From Deltaproteobacteria bacterium (lineage in GTDB: Bacteria; Desulfobacterota; DSM-4660; Desulfatiglandales; HGW-15), in contig JAFGDF010000207.1 in assembly GCA_016932235.1 (NCBI GenBank), positions 1-31,178 on the forward strand: a stretch of DNA of 31,178 bases, given 5' to 3'. Shown in pieces: positions 6,637 through 15,089 of the stretch. Both the position numbers and the translations under genes were made by a program. The notes below the pieces were generated by a model that saw nothing but the letters and a program-made list of their open reading frames with translations, was not told the DNA's origin and made no database searches. The stretch's first letter is position 1; every line of letters starts with the position of its first letter.

Positions 6637-8160
6637 TCAGGAGATTGTTATTTCCACTGGTTGCCGGATTATGTTTTGAACAGCAGTATATAACTCAACT
6701 TCAGTTTTCGGTGTTTGGATGGTGACGACTAACGAATATCGCGCTTGTTTATTCCATCTTTTATGTCTTGGGTTTTCTTTCCACCAGCCTATCACCGGAT
6801 AGACAGCAATCGAACCACGTTGTGAAAGAGAGGTTGCGGTTCCTTGCCAGGTATCCGAATGAAGGGAACCCAAACTTCTTAGCTGTGGGCCAAGAAGCCA
6901 TTCAGGATCTCTTGGTGATTTTGAAATTCTTCCGGTATCTTCGTCTCGAGCAGCCCGGTTTACTCGTGCACTGAAATCCTCATAAGACTCTAAAGGTCTT
7001 TTAACATCGAATCTTAATCCATGGCTTGCATAACTGTATTTTTTTCCCCATCCACGCCTTGCAGGGTTGGGTTCTATAAAATAGGACAGCGTTACACGCA
7101 TTTCTACTGGTGTTTCGCCCAAATCCTGCAATACTTCAATGGGCCATGGTATTTTATGGAAATTGACATTACAGGTTACGTATCTTGAACTCTTCTTATC
7201 AATCTTTTTTTCAAAAGGCTGAATGAAATCTTGTGCTATTAGAGTGACGATATTCTGAGCGCTCCAAAGCGCCCGCTCCAGGTTAGGGACTCCATATCCA
7301 CAGTAGCGCAAAAGATTTTCCCAGTCATTTTTTGTTTTTGGATTAAATCGTTTCTTCATCGCATTGGTCCATTCAGCGGAATGGATCATTAACCCGCAAA
7401 TCGTCTCAGGCCAAAGGTCAGGATACCGGGCCTGGAGTCTTGCGGCCATCCGGGAAGCCAATGCAGTGGCAGCTCTTGTGTCACCAGTAATTACAAGAGG
7501 TTTTATGAAATGCTTATAATGAGTAGTCAGAAGGCCAAGGCTGTCCACGTAATTCGCGCCCCCATTAGTGGTGGGATCAATCGCCATGTTCCCGCCTTCC
7601 ATAACAATATCAGGCTTGAGAGGCCATGGCCTTTGCCACGTTGAGGATGTGCTGCTTGAGGGACTCAGGTCCCCTGTTGGCGCTACTGGCTGCCACCCCG
7701 GGTATTCCACAGGATCAATATCTCCTTTTTCAGTATAAGCGCCCACAGTTATCGCATTCCAGGCTTGTCCCGGATCTTCAATCCCGAAATCCGCAATATT
7801 GCTGTACGGAAAGTAGTTGCGTTCCTGCACAGGCGTGTTTCCTGCCGCAATGATAATCAATCGCTGACTGCCGTCATCCGCTCCGGAAGAAATTTTATCT
7901 ATTGCGGCAGACCAGGAGGACGGACGGCCACGGTCTCTGTCATCTGTTGCGCTTATTGCCATACATATTGTTCTTTGTTTGTTTGGGTTCTGAACTTCAG
8001 CCCTTGCAATTGCTTCTGCGGTGATATCTCCATAAAGGTGTGGAGGATTTTTGACTCCCTGCTTCTTTATTTTGACTGACTCAAGATTGTGAAACAATTC
8101 AATCGGCCCTGATGCTGCAAGGGCTCCCGTCAAATCACCATAAAGAGAAAGACCGGCCAT
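6637..8160 (-). pseudogene. Decayed subtilisin-like protease, IetS-like, N-terminus lost
   Basis: The 507-residue frame matches the C-terminal two thirds of large S8 proteases such as IetS, the partner of the AAA ATPase IetA. AAGN with the oxyanion-hole Asn is at N108. The segment around MHSAEWTNAM and the C-terminal beta domain ending ARYSLVVTIQTPKTEVELYT are family-like. The catalytic Asp and His regions are missing. The frame begins MAGLSLYGDL, which in intact relatives follows the HGT motif of the catalytic His. The serine motif, expected as GTSAATA, reads GDTRAATA, so the nucleophile is Arg229 (codon AGA, one base from Ser). The protein cannot be an active protease. A 149-bp repeat abuts the break, and no ATPase partner is present. 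Confidence 0.85.
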
Positions 8161-8309
8161 AAAGATTTAAAAAACGATTTTATTTCAAAAAGATATATTT
8201 TTTCATTTACCGGCTGCGATGAATAAGATTTGAAATAACTATCGCCAAAAATAAATGAAAATCCAAATCTTACCAGGATACTGTCGGATAAAATCCGACA
8301 GTATCCTGG
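8161..8309. repeat. 149-bp dispersed repeat, copy A, ending in a 37-nt palindrome
   Basis: This copy is about 95% identical over its full 149 bp to 13766-13914 in the same orientation. It starts AAAGATTTAAAAAACG and ends in a perfect hairpin at 8273-8309, with 16-bp arms starting CCAGGATACTGTCGGA and a TAAAA loop. It is AT-rich, has no plausible gene, and begins at the base next to the truncated end of the subtilase frame. Confidence 0.92.
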
Positions 8310-8562
8310 ATCATCAGCTTTCTTTATAGGCATTGGAATCCTGAACCTGCCATGCATGGTCTTAATCGCTTCACCTGCCTCTTCTAAGGAAATCCCCGCG
8401 GCCGTTATGGATGATTGGCGAATTAAGGGAAAAGTAATTGTTTTCTTTGAGTAAAATGATTTATGCTCTTTTTAGTAGCACCGCCCTGCTAAAGAATACT
8501 TTCGGTTTATCAACAGGCTTTAAGCCTATTAATTTAGTCTTCCTTTCTGAAATACCTTCCCA

Positions 8563-8979
8563 TTATTCCCCTATGATCTTTACAAGAACCCTCTTCTTCC
8601 TCCTGCCGTCAAACTCCCCGTAAAAGATCTGCTCCCAGGGCCCGAAGTCCAGCTTGCCGTTAGTTACAGCAACCACCACCTCCCTGCCCATAATCTGGCG
8701 TTTCATGTGTGCGTCGGCATTATCCTCACCCACGTTATGATGATAACCTGAGACAGGTTCATGCGGAGCGAGCCTCTCCAGCCAGACCTCATAATCATGA
8801 TGCAGGCCGGTTTCATCATCGTTAATGAACACGGATGCCGTAATGTGCATCGCGTTACACAACACAATACCATCGTTTATCCCGCTCTTTTTCAGGCATT
8901 CCTCCACATGAGGCGTGATATTGATAAAACCCCTTCTGGACGGGACGTTGAACCATAATTCCTTTCTGTAACTCTTCAT
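8563..8979 (-). CDS. YjbQ family protein (UPF0047), copy 1
   Basis: This 138-residue protein belongs to the YjbQ/UPF0047 family. Members show weak thiamine phosphate synthase activity in genetic tests, and the physiological role is unsettled. Family features visible are [29 protein letters not shown], the histidine-rich [26 protein letters not shown], and the end [33 protein letters not shown] tail. The length is normal. A second, divergent family member lies at 30628-31047. The gene stands alone on the minus strand, divergent from the TRAP operon, with 378 bp of intergenic DNA between them. Confidence 0.9.
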   Translation of the reverse strand: MKSYRKELWFNVPSRRGFINITPHVEECLKKSGINDGIVLCNAMHITASVFINDDETGLHHDYEVWLERLAPHEPVSGYHHNVGEDNADAHMKRQIMGREVVVAVTNGKLDFGPWEQIFYGEFDGRRKKRVLVKIIGE

Positions 8980-9019
8980 CTCCGACTCCTTTAAACCAAT
9001 ATTATGTCATGAACATAAG

Positions 9020-9041
9020 GTTTGCTTTCAGAAACATTTTT
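9020..9041 (+). promoter_or_regulatory. 22-bp direct repeat upstream of dctP, copy 1
   Basis: The segment GTTTGCTTTCAGAAAC followed by ATTTTT recurs at 9117-9138 with one mismatch. The copies are 97 bp apart start to start, about nine helical turns. Both lie upstream of the -35 box at 9201. This spacing and identity suit operator sites for a DNA-binding regulator of the TRAP operon or of the divergent yjbQ gene. Confidence 0.5.
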
Positions 9042-9116
9042 AAATTTATGTTGACATGATTACAATAATATAATATCCAGTTACTGATTTATATATTTTT
9101 TTACTAGCCATTCCAA

Positions 9117-9138
9117 GTTTGCTATCAGAAACATTTTT
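9117..9138 (+). promoter_or_regulatory. 22-bp direct repeat upstream of dctP, copy 2
   Basis: The second copy reads GTTTGCTATCAGAAAC followed by ATTTTT. It ends 62 bp upstream of the predicted -35 box at 9201, where an activator could sit. No regulator gene is found in the neighbourhood. Confidence 0.5.
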
Positions 9139-9200
9139 CATAATCTTTGCTTAAGCGATTAACCAACATGATATTTTTATTTTCCATTCAGGCATTTTTT

Positions 9201-9229
9201 TTGACTATCCAAACAAAATTTGTTAAAAT
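9201..9229 (+). promoter_or_regulatory. Sigma-70-type promoter for the TRAP operon
   Basis: TTGACT (9201-9206) and TAAAAT (9224-9229) are separated by 17 bp, each with one mismatch to the consensus. Transcription would begin near 9236 and give a leader of about 120 nt before dctP. Confidence 0.6.
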
Positions 9230-9357
9230 TTTTGAAACCCCTGGAGCAATTTTACAAACAGAAATTCTTTATTTTTGATTACTATCGATGAGTATAGGTT
9301 TTGGTTGCCCGTACTTTTGAACGGGTTTTAACAACGACAATATTAAGGAGGTATCAA

Positions 9358-10404
9358 ATGAAGAAAGAAATTTTGGTTCTGACGATTGCGGCAGTCTGTT
9401 TGGCATTCTCCGCCCTGGGAATAATGGCGCCACCGGTTCATGCGGAAAAAGCGATAGAGCTTTCTGAAACCCATCACTTCCCACCGGCATCAATGGAAGA
9501 CCAGATCATACAGACTTGGCTGAAAAAGGGAGAGGAACTCAGCAACGGTAAGATTAAGTTCAAATCATACGCCGGCGGAGTCCTGGTCAGCGCGTTCGAA
9601 ACCTATAACAGCATCTCCAAGGGAGTCGCCGATATTGGCGTCGGATTTCGATATGGAGTAGGATGCCCGTTCACCGACGAGATTTTTTCCATGGCCTTGA
9701 TGGGCACGCCGAGCGTGGCCGTGAGTACCAAGGTTGTGGATGATCTGATGGTCAAATATGCGGACTGGTACAAGAAGGAATGGGGAGATACCAGAATCCT
9801 CTATAACATTGCCGACCCCGCAGTATATCTTTCCACCAGGGATACACCGGTAAGGGTTCCGAGTGACATGAAAGGCATAGACATACGCGCATCGATCAAA
9901 CCCCAGGTGGAACTGGTCAAGGCCGGGGGAGGCAGTCCGGTTAACATGCCCCTTTCCGATTTCGTTCTCGGCCTGCAGAAGGGCGTTGTGAAAGGCGGAT
10001 TAATCGGAGGCGTATCCTTGAGAACCTTCAAGGTCGTTCCACCCCTGAAATACCATACCGACTTTGCGGTCCTCGCCTGTCCGACCTCGTTCGCGGTAAT
10101 AAACATCCAGAAATATGATTCCCTGTCTCCTGATCTCAAGAAGGCGATTGATGATATGGGTGCATTTGGCAAGGAGGAGACGGTAAGGGTTAACGACGAA
10201 CAGGTCTCGGAGGCTCTGAAATGGTGCATGGATCGCGGCATGGAAAACATTATCCCCACCCCGGAGGAAAGGAATACCTGGGTACAGTTTCTTACCGATG
10301 TTTACCTGAAACTGGCGGCGGATATGGATGCCAAAGGGTATCCGGCGACCGAGGCCTTCAAGTATACACAGGAAAGGCTTAATTATCACATGGGTGCCAA
10401 GTAA
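9358..10404 (+). CDS. dctP: TRAP transporter substrate-binding protein DctP
   Basis: This 348-residue periplasmic protein captures an organic anion and delivers it to the DctQM permease. It has a signal peptide: MKKE, a hydrophobic core to about residue 25, and a probable cleavage after PVHA (residue 29). The mature protein shows the family pattern, with SNGKIKFKSYAGG, a DIRAS segment where the carboxylate-binding arginine is expected, LSPDLKKAIDD, and a tail of amphipathic helices. AAGGAGGT at 9345-9352 fixes the start. A longer frame beginning at 9301 lacks a ribosome binding site. The ligand is not deducible. A hairpin follows the gene and could lower expression of the permease genes relative to the binding protein. 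Confidence 0.93.
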   Translation: MKKEILVLTIAAVCLAFSALGIMAPPVHAEKAIELSETHHFPPASMEDQIIQTWLKKGEELSNGKIKFKSYAGGVLVSAFETYNSISKGVADIGVGFRYGVGCPFTDEIFSMALMGTPSVAVSTKVVDDLMVKYADWYKKEWGDTRILYNIADPAVYLSTRDTPVRVPSDMKGIDIRASIKPQVELVKAGGGSPVNMPLSDFVLGLQKGVVKGGLIGGVSLRTFKVVPPLKYHTDFAVLACPTSFAVINIQKYDSLSPDLKKAIDDMGAFGKEETVRVNDEQVSEALKWCMDRGMENIIPTPEERNTWVQFLTDVYLKLAADMDAKGYPATEAFKYTQERLNYHMGAK

Positions 10405-10429
10405 TCCAGCCACGGGAAACAAAGCCTGA

Positions 10430-10452
10430 CCCCACCGCAAGCAGCGGTGGGG
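10430..10452 (+). terminator. Hairpin after dctP
   Basis: CCCCACCGC and GCGGTGGGG form a perfect 9-bp GC-rich stem with an AAGCA loop, followed by TATTTAT. The weak T-tract suggests partial termination or a stabilising 3' structure for the dctP message, as is common between TRAP binding protein and permease genes. Confidence 0.7.
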
Positions 10453-10769
10453 TATTTATAGGGACTCGGCCCTGATAATATAAGCATCTCCGACTTTCCG
10501 GCCTCTGCGGCTGATCTCCCTTTCAATCCCGTAACTAACCCTGCAAAGAACGGCGGGCTACGCGGGATGGGGAACTTTGGAGCCAGGGCGGTTTCTTCCC
10601 GCCGTTTCATCATGCCATATCATCCTCGGATAAGGGCTGGTCATCAGTGAAAGAAACCACAGCATATTCTGGCGAGGGCTGATAAATAAAGAAAGCATGG
10701 GTAAAAGACGGGGAAGAAGTCTGCATTTGTGAATTATGAGTATAAAAGCTTTAAGTAGGGGTGTCTGAA
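10453..10769. other. Gap between dctP and dctQ, no gene seen
   Basis: No supported gene lies in these 317 bp. There is one inverted repeat, AACGGCGGG (10549-10557) with CCCGCCGTT (10598-10606). It may mark a decayed insertion or a structured leader for dctQ. I see no convincing sigma-70 promoter. Confidence 0.5.
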
Positions 10770-11354
10770 ATGGTTGATATGGGGGAACGTCTGATTCAGG
10801 ATAAAGAATTAGACACGGAAATTAAATTTTCAATTCCTATTGGCGGCGCTGAATGGGCAAAAATGTCCCCGTGGATGAAGGCAGGCCAAATAATCACACT
10901 TGCGTGTTATATACTGGCATCCATGGGTCTTTTGCTTATAACAATGGTGATTGTTATCAACGTTCTCGGCCGCCTCTTCTTTTCTAAGCCGTTAGTGGGA
11001 ATGGTTGAGATCGCGGGCATGGGAGGCGTCTTTCTGGTTCCCTTTGCCATAGTACTGGCGGAACGAGACCGGATCCATATCATTGTCAAAATTATTACAT
11101 CCTTTCTCCCGGCTACTCTGCAGTCGATCCTCGCGATATTTACTACTGTCCTCAGCATAGTAGCTATCGTGCTGGTTGCCTGGGGCGGTGTCCTGCAGAT
11201 ATGGAATGCATTGGTAAGGCCTGACATGGTTACCTTTGTGTTGCGCATGCCCGTGGCGCCTTTCATAACCATCATGGTGATCGGATTCGTTGTTCTCTTA
11301 GGGTATCTTCTTGAGCATTTATGGGAAGAAGTGATAAAGGCGGTAAAAAAATGA
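10770..11354 (+). CDS. dctQ: TRAP transporter small permease subunit DctQ
   Basis: This 194-residue membrane protein has the four-helix layout of DctQ (roughly residues 36-64, 75-98, 110-140 and 155-180). The typical NVLGRLFFSKP...GMVEIAGMGGVFLVPFAIVLAERDRI lies between helices. It pairs with DctM to form a sodium-driven uptake system. A GTG three codons upstream (10761) is possible. I prefer the ATG at 10770 because GGGG lies about 8 bases before it. The stop overlaps the dctM start as ATGA. Confidence 0.9.
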   Translation: MVDMGERLIQDKELDTEIKFSIPIGGAEWAKMSPWMKAGQIITLACYILASMGLLLITMVIVINVLGRLFFSKPLVGMVEIAGMGGVFLVPFAIVLAERDRIHIIVKIITSFLPATLQSILAIFTTVLSIVAIVLVAWGGVLQIWNALVRPDMVTFVLRMPVAPFITIMVIGFVVLLGYLLEHLWEEVIKAVKK

Positions 11355-12667
11355 GTTCTATTTTAATAGGTGTTATCGGGATTATAATTATCCTTTTATT
11401 GCTGGCCATGGGAATGCCCATAGGCTTTGCCATGATGCTGGTCGGGGTAGTCGGGTTCGCCTTCCTGGTAAATTTAACGGCGGCCTTTCAGGTCATAGGA
11501 GTGGCTACATACGGGGTAATCTCAAACTATGAATGGCTTGTCCTTCCCCTGTTCTTTTACCTTGCCGCCGTTATGTTCGTGGGTGGTCTGGGTAACAGCC
11601 TGTTCAAGATGGGCTATGCCATTCTCGGCCGCCTCTACGGGGGCATCGCAATGGCCACGGTCCTGGCCATTGCGGTCTTCTCAGCCATCAGCGGCTCGGC
11701 CATTGCCTCCGCCGTCACAATAGGCAGTATATCATTACCGGAGATGAAAAAGCTTGATTATGATGATTCTCTTGCCACAGCATCGGTCGCGGCCGGCAGC
11801 ACCATTGATATACTCATTCCTCCCAGCACAATTCTTATTGTTTACGGCATCATCACCGAAACCTCCATTGTCGAGCTCTTTGCCGCGGGCTTTATACCGG
11901 GCTTTATACTGGCCGGCATGTACATGCTCTATATCTTTTTAAGGGTAAGGCAAAATCCGAATCTCGGTCCCCAGGGACCACGCACCTCAATGAAAGAAAA
12001 GCTGGTCTCAACGGCCCAGTGCATAGACTCCCTGATATTGATCGCGCTGGTTCTCGGCGGCATGCTGGTAGGATGGTTTGCGCCGACCGAGGCGGCTGGA
12101 ATAGGGGCCTTTGGAGCCATAGTCGCCTCTATTATCCGGGGCAAGTTTGGCTGGAAGGCATTCAGAGATTCCCTGTACGACACCGTGCAAAACACGGGAA
12201 TGATCTTTGCGACCCTGGTAGGCGCCTATGTCATCACGCCTTTTATCGCCGTCAGCAGGATACCCATGGAGCTGTCAAGCCTTGTCGCTTCGACCGGCCT
12301 TCCGCCCTATGCTATCCTGACTCTCATCCTGCTCCTTTATATGGTTCTGGGCTGTTTTATCGATACCATGTCCATGATATTGCTTACCGTGCCGGTATTC
12401 TTCCCCCTTATTACGGGGCTTGGTTTTGATCCGATATGGTTTGGTATAATTGTCGTCATGGTGGTGGAAATAGGCCTGGTGACACCGCCCATGGGATTAC
12501 TCGTGTGGGTGACCGCGGGCATAGCCAAGACCGTGCCCATGGAAAAAATATTCAAGGGCATCTGGCCCTTCGTTGCGGTGGATATAGTTTTTGTTTTAAT
12601 GCTTATAATCTGGCCCAAGATCGTGATGCTTGGACCCGAGATCCTTAGAAGCACTTATTCTTTTTAG
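11351..12667 (+). CDS. dctM: TRAP transporter large permease subunit DctM
   Basis: This 438-residue protein has about twelve hydrophobic segments and belongs to the DctM/ion transporter family. It starts MSSILIGVIGIIII and contains AISGSAIASAVTIGSISLPEMKK and VAAGSTIDILIPPSTILIVYG. A second half has the repeat-related GCFIDTMSMILLTVPVFFPL and IGLVTPPMGL. It transports the DctP-bound solute across the inner membrane. The start at 11351 overlaps the dctQ stop by four bases, with AAGGCGG upstream. A longer frame to 11321 would run further into dctQ and has no support. Confidence 0.95.
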   Translation: MSSILIGVIGIIIILLLLAMGMPIGFAMMLVGVVGFAFLVNLTAAFQVIGVATYGVISNYEWLVLPLFFYLAAVMFVGGLGNSLFKMGYAILGRLYGGIAMATVLAIAVFSAISGSAIASAVTIGSISLPEMKKLDYDDSLATASVAAGSTIDILIPPSTILIVYGIITETSIVELFAAGFIPGFILAGMYMLYIFLRVRQNPNLGPQGPRTSMKEKLVSTAQCIDSLILIALVLGGMLVGWFAPTEAAGIGAFGAIVASIIRGKFGWKAFRDSLYDTVQNTGMIFATLVGAYVITPFIAVSRIPMELSSLVASTGLPPYAILTLILLLYMVLGCFIDTMSMILLTVPVFFPLITGLGFDPIWFGIIVVMVVEIGLVTPPMGLLVWVTAGIAKTVPMEKIFKGIWPFVAVDIVFVLMLIIWPKIVMLGPEILRSTYSF

Positions 12668-12732
12668 GATACCGCATATTGCGATAAAAAATAAACCGGT
12701 TTATGTCTGTGAATCAGAAGAAAGAGGCGTAA

Positions 12733-13725
12733 ATGGGCGAGTTGTTGGAGGACAGAGTTGCGGTAGTCACCGGTTCAGGCCAGGGTATCGGTAGGTCAAT
12801 CGCCATAGGTTTAGCGTCAGAAGGGGCCAAAGTGGTCACTAATAACCGGCGTCCGGGTTCCACAGGACACCCTTTGGTGACAGATAATGTTCTCAGATCA
12901 CTCAGCCCAGAACAGAGGGAATGGTTAAGAAAAGCAGAAGAAGAATCCAATGGAGACGCGGAAACCACCGCGCAAACGATAAAGAATCTGGGTGGCGAGG
13001 CAATACCTTTCTTCGGTGATGTTTCCGACTTTGCCGTGGCCGGCAAGTTGATACAGACAGCCGTTGATACATTCGGGAAAATAGACATACTGGTAAATGT
13101 TGCCGGGACTTTCGGGTTCAGCAGTATCTGGGAGATGCCCGAAGAAATGTGGGATCGTGTAACCCTTGTCAAGCCCAAAAGCCATTTCAATTGTATTCGC
13201 CACGCCTCTCCCTTCATGATTAAACAGGGATGGGGACGGATAATCAACTGCACATCCAGATCCTACCTCGGCGACGTGATTAAACATGCACAGTACTGCG
13301 CGGCCAACGCCGGAGTTGTGGGTCTCACCAGGGCCGTGGGCAGAGAACTTTACAGATACGGTATAACCTGCAATGCCTTCGCGCCGTTTGCCAGGACCAG
13401 GGCCTCCTATGAACTTACGGCCTATGATATGGCAATGTCCGAATCGGAAAGCCCCTTTCTGGATAGAAAACGCGCGCCTGTTCTGGAAAACACCCCGGAT
13501 CCGGATGATCTGGCGCCATTTATAACCTTCCTTGCCTCGGATGCGGCAGGCAATATAAGCGCCACCGTCTTTTATGTGGGCGGATCGAGTATCGGTATCT
13601 ACTCCGAGCCTGTGTTGTCAAGGACCATAACAAAGAGCGACGGAAAATGGACGGTGAATGACCTCATTTCACAACTTCCCAGGACCCTTTTCGCGGGGTA
13701 CCAGAACCCTGCCGTAAATTCCTAA
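12733..13725 (+). CDS. Short-chain dehydrogenase/reductase with exchanged catalytic residues
   Basis: This 330-residue SDR has a normal NAD(P) motif TGSGQGIG (13-20), a NVAG motif near 122 and the catalytic Ser175. The active-site tyrosine is Y188, but the lysine of YxxxK is Asn192 (codon AAC). The upstream position where SDRs carry Asn (usually VNLKG) is Lys147, in VKPKS. The family tetrad N-S-Y-K thus reads K-S-Y-N. About 35 extra residues follow the second beta strand (NNRRPGSTG...EESNGDAE), and a C-terminal extension is present. It is co-oriented with dctM 65 bp upstream and probably co-transcribed. It likely oxidises or reduces the imported compound or its CoA ester. The substrate is unknown. 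Confidence 0.88.
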   Translation: MGELLEDRVAVVTGSGQGIGRSIAIGLASEGAKVVTNNRRPGSTGHPLVTDNVLRSLSPEQREWLRKAEEESNGDAETTAQTIKNLGGEAIPFFGDVSDFAVAGKLIQTAVDTFGKIDILVNVAGTFGFSSIWEMPEEMWDRVTLVKPKSHFNCIRHASPFMIKQGWGRIINCTSRSYLGDVIKHAQYCAANAGVVGLTRAVGRELYRYGITCNAFAPFARTRASYELTAYDMAMSESESPFLDRKRAPVLENTPDPDDLAPFITFLASDAAGNISATVFYVGGSSIGIYSEPVLSRTITKSDGKWTVNDLISQLPRTLFAGYQNPAVNS

Positions 13726-13730
13726 TCCCT

Positions 13731-13763
13731 AGCAGCCTGTCGGACTTCGGCCGACAGGCTGCT
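13731..13763. repeat. REP-like palindrome after the SDR gene
   Basis: Perfect 13-bp arms (AGCAGCCTGTCGG and its complement) flank a 7-nt loop. It starts five bases after the SDR stop, so it may end that transcript, though no T-run follows. It carries the CTGTCGG core shared with the other palindromes in this window and sits directly before copy B of the 149-bp repeat. Confidence 0.8.
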
Positions 13764-13765
13764 AC

Positions 13766-13914
13766 AAAGATTTAAAAAACGATTTTATTTCAAAAAGATA
13801 TATTTTTTCATTTACCGGTTGCGATGAATAAGATTAGAAATAAATATCGCCAATAACAAATGAAAATCCAAATCTTACCAGGATACTGTCGGATAAAGTC
13901 CGACAGTATCCCGG
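13766..13914. repeat. 149-bp dispersed repeat, copy B
   Basis: This copy has the same length and orientation as 8161-8309, with about seven or eight substitutions. It ends in a 37-nt palindrome at 13878-13914 that has one mismatched arm pair. It lies between the SDR and alcohol dehydrogenase genes, immediately after a related hairpin. The alcohol dehydrogenase ribosome binding site lies 26 bp beyond it. Confidence 0.92.
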
Positions 13915-13948
13915 CAGACTAATTATGATTTGAAAAAAGGAGATAGAT

Positions 13949-15037
13949 ATGAAGGCTGCAGTATGCCGCGAGCTGGGGAAACCGCTGACAATTGAAGATA
14001 TAGATATTGATCCCCCGGCCGAAAACGAAGTTAAAGTGCGTGTGGCCGCGACGGCCATCTGTCACAGTGACATTCATACGATAAGGGGGGAAATTATATT
14101 CGATCCCCTTCCCATTGTAGCCGGGCATGAGTCGGCCGGCTACGTGGAAGAGGTGGGGAGGCGGGTTACGTCTTTAAAACCCGGAGATCCTGTTGTTGTT
14201 TCACTCATAAAAAGCTGTGGAGAATGCCTGAACTGCAGAAGAGGTTTGCCTCATCTGTGTCTTGCTAAAAGCGATCCTGAAAAGATAAGCCCACTGCATA
14301 ATCGAGCAGGAGAAAGGTTTTCAAGAATGGCTGACTATGCGGGTTTTGCGGAATATATCCTTGCCGACAGGAACCAGGTTGTGCTGCTTCCCGGGGATAT
14401 GCCCCTGGATAGGGCCGCGCTGCTTTCATGTGGTGTCACAACGGGATTTGGAGCTGTTCTGAACCGCGCGCAGGTCAGGCCGCTGAGCAGCGTTGTGGTG
14501 ATCGGCGCTGGAGGAGTCGGCCTTAACGCATTGCAGGGAGCGGCCTTTGTGGGAGCCTTCCCTGTTATTGCGGTTGACGTATCAGAAAAAAAGCTGGAGG
14601 CGGCTCGAATTTTCGGGGCGACACACACCATAAATGCAAAACAGAAAGACGCAAATAGGATTGTGCATGATCTTACAAACGGCAGGGGAGCGGATTATGT
14701 GTTTGTCTCGGTAGGAAACATCAAGGCCATGGAGCAGGGTTTCCAGATGTCAGGACCACGAGGCATGACGGTCCTTCTCGGTTTGCCCCCACTTGAAAAC
14801 AGCAATATATCCATCTCCGTATTTGATCTTGTGATGCAGTCTGAAAGGATGATCACAGGCGGCTTTATGGGAGCCATAAACCTTCAGGTGGATATTCCTC
14901 AATTAGTTGCCCTTTATCAAGCCGGCCGCCTTAAACTGGACGAACTCATATCCGGTCGCTTTCCTTTGGAAAAAATCAATGAGGCTATTGAAGACGTGGA
15001 AAAAGGCGAAGCATTGCGCAATGTGATTGTATTTTAA
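13949..15037 (+). CDS. Zinc-dependent alcohol dehydrogenase (MDR superfamily)
   Basis: This 362-residue enzyme has the catalytic zinc ligands C38 (ICHSD), H60-E61 (GHE) and probably C161. The structural zinc lobe has four cysteines, C90, C93, C96 and C104. The cofactor motif GAGGVG is at 186-191, with an acidic residue (VDVS) after the next strand pointing to NAD+. It resembles class III and aryl-alcohol dehydrogenases. GGAG lies eight bases before the ATG. With the SDR and the TRAP transporter it probably forms a route for uptake and oxidation of a hydroxylated organic acid or alcohol. That pathway is inferred from context only. Confidence 0.93.
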   Translation: MKAAVCRELGKPLTIEDIDIDPPAENEVKVRVAATAICHSDIHTIRGEIIFDPLPIVAGHESAGYVEEVGRRVTSLKPGDPVVVSLIKSCGECLNCRRGLPHLCLAKSDPEKISPLHNRAGERFSRMADYAGFAEYILADRNQVVLLPGDMPLDRAALLSCGVTTGFGAVLNRAQVRPLSSVVVIGAGGVGLNALQGAAFVGAFPVIAVDVSEKKLEAARIFGATHTINAKQKDANRIVHDLTNGRGADYVFVSVGNIKAMEQGFQMSGPRGMTVLLGLPPLENSNISISVFDLVMQSERMITGGFMGAINLQVDIPQLVALYQAGRLKLDELISGRFPLEKINEAIEDVEKGEALRNVIVF

Positions 15038-15089
15038 CACGAAAATAAAGTTTATCAATGCCGGTATATAATTCAACGTTATCTAAAGA

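Noticed and set aside
8310..8562. Short minus-strand frame upstream of the subtilase (readable as ITAAGISLEEAGEAIK)
   Set aside because: It has no family match I can make, starts after a stop and runs into the 149-bp repeat. It is not the missing subtilase N-terminus.
9051..9074. TTGACA followed by TATAAT upstream of dctP
   Set aside because: The spacer is only 12 bp, too short for a sigma-70 promoter. The pair at 9201-9229 with 17 bp is better.
13834..14128. Minus-strand frames across copy B of the 149-bp repeat
   Set aside because: They are shadow frames of the repeat and of the alcohol dehydrogenase gene, with no conserved protein.
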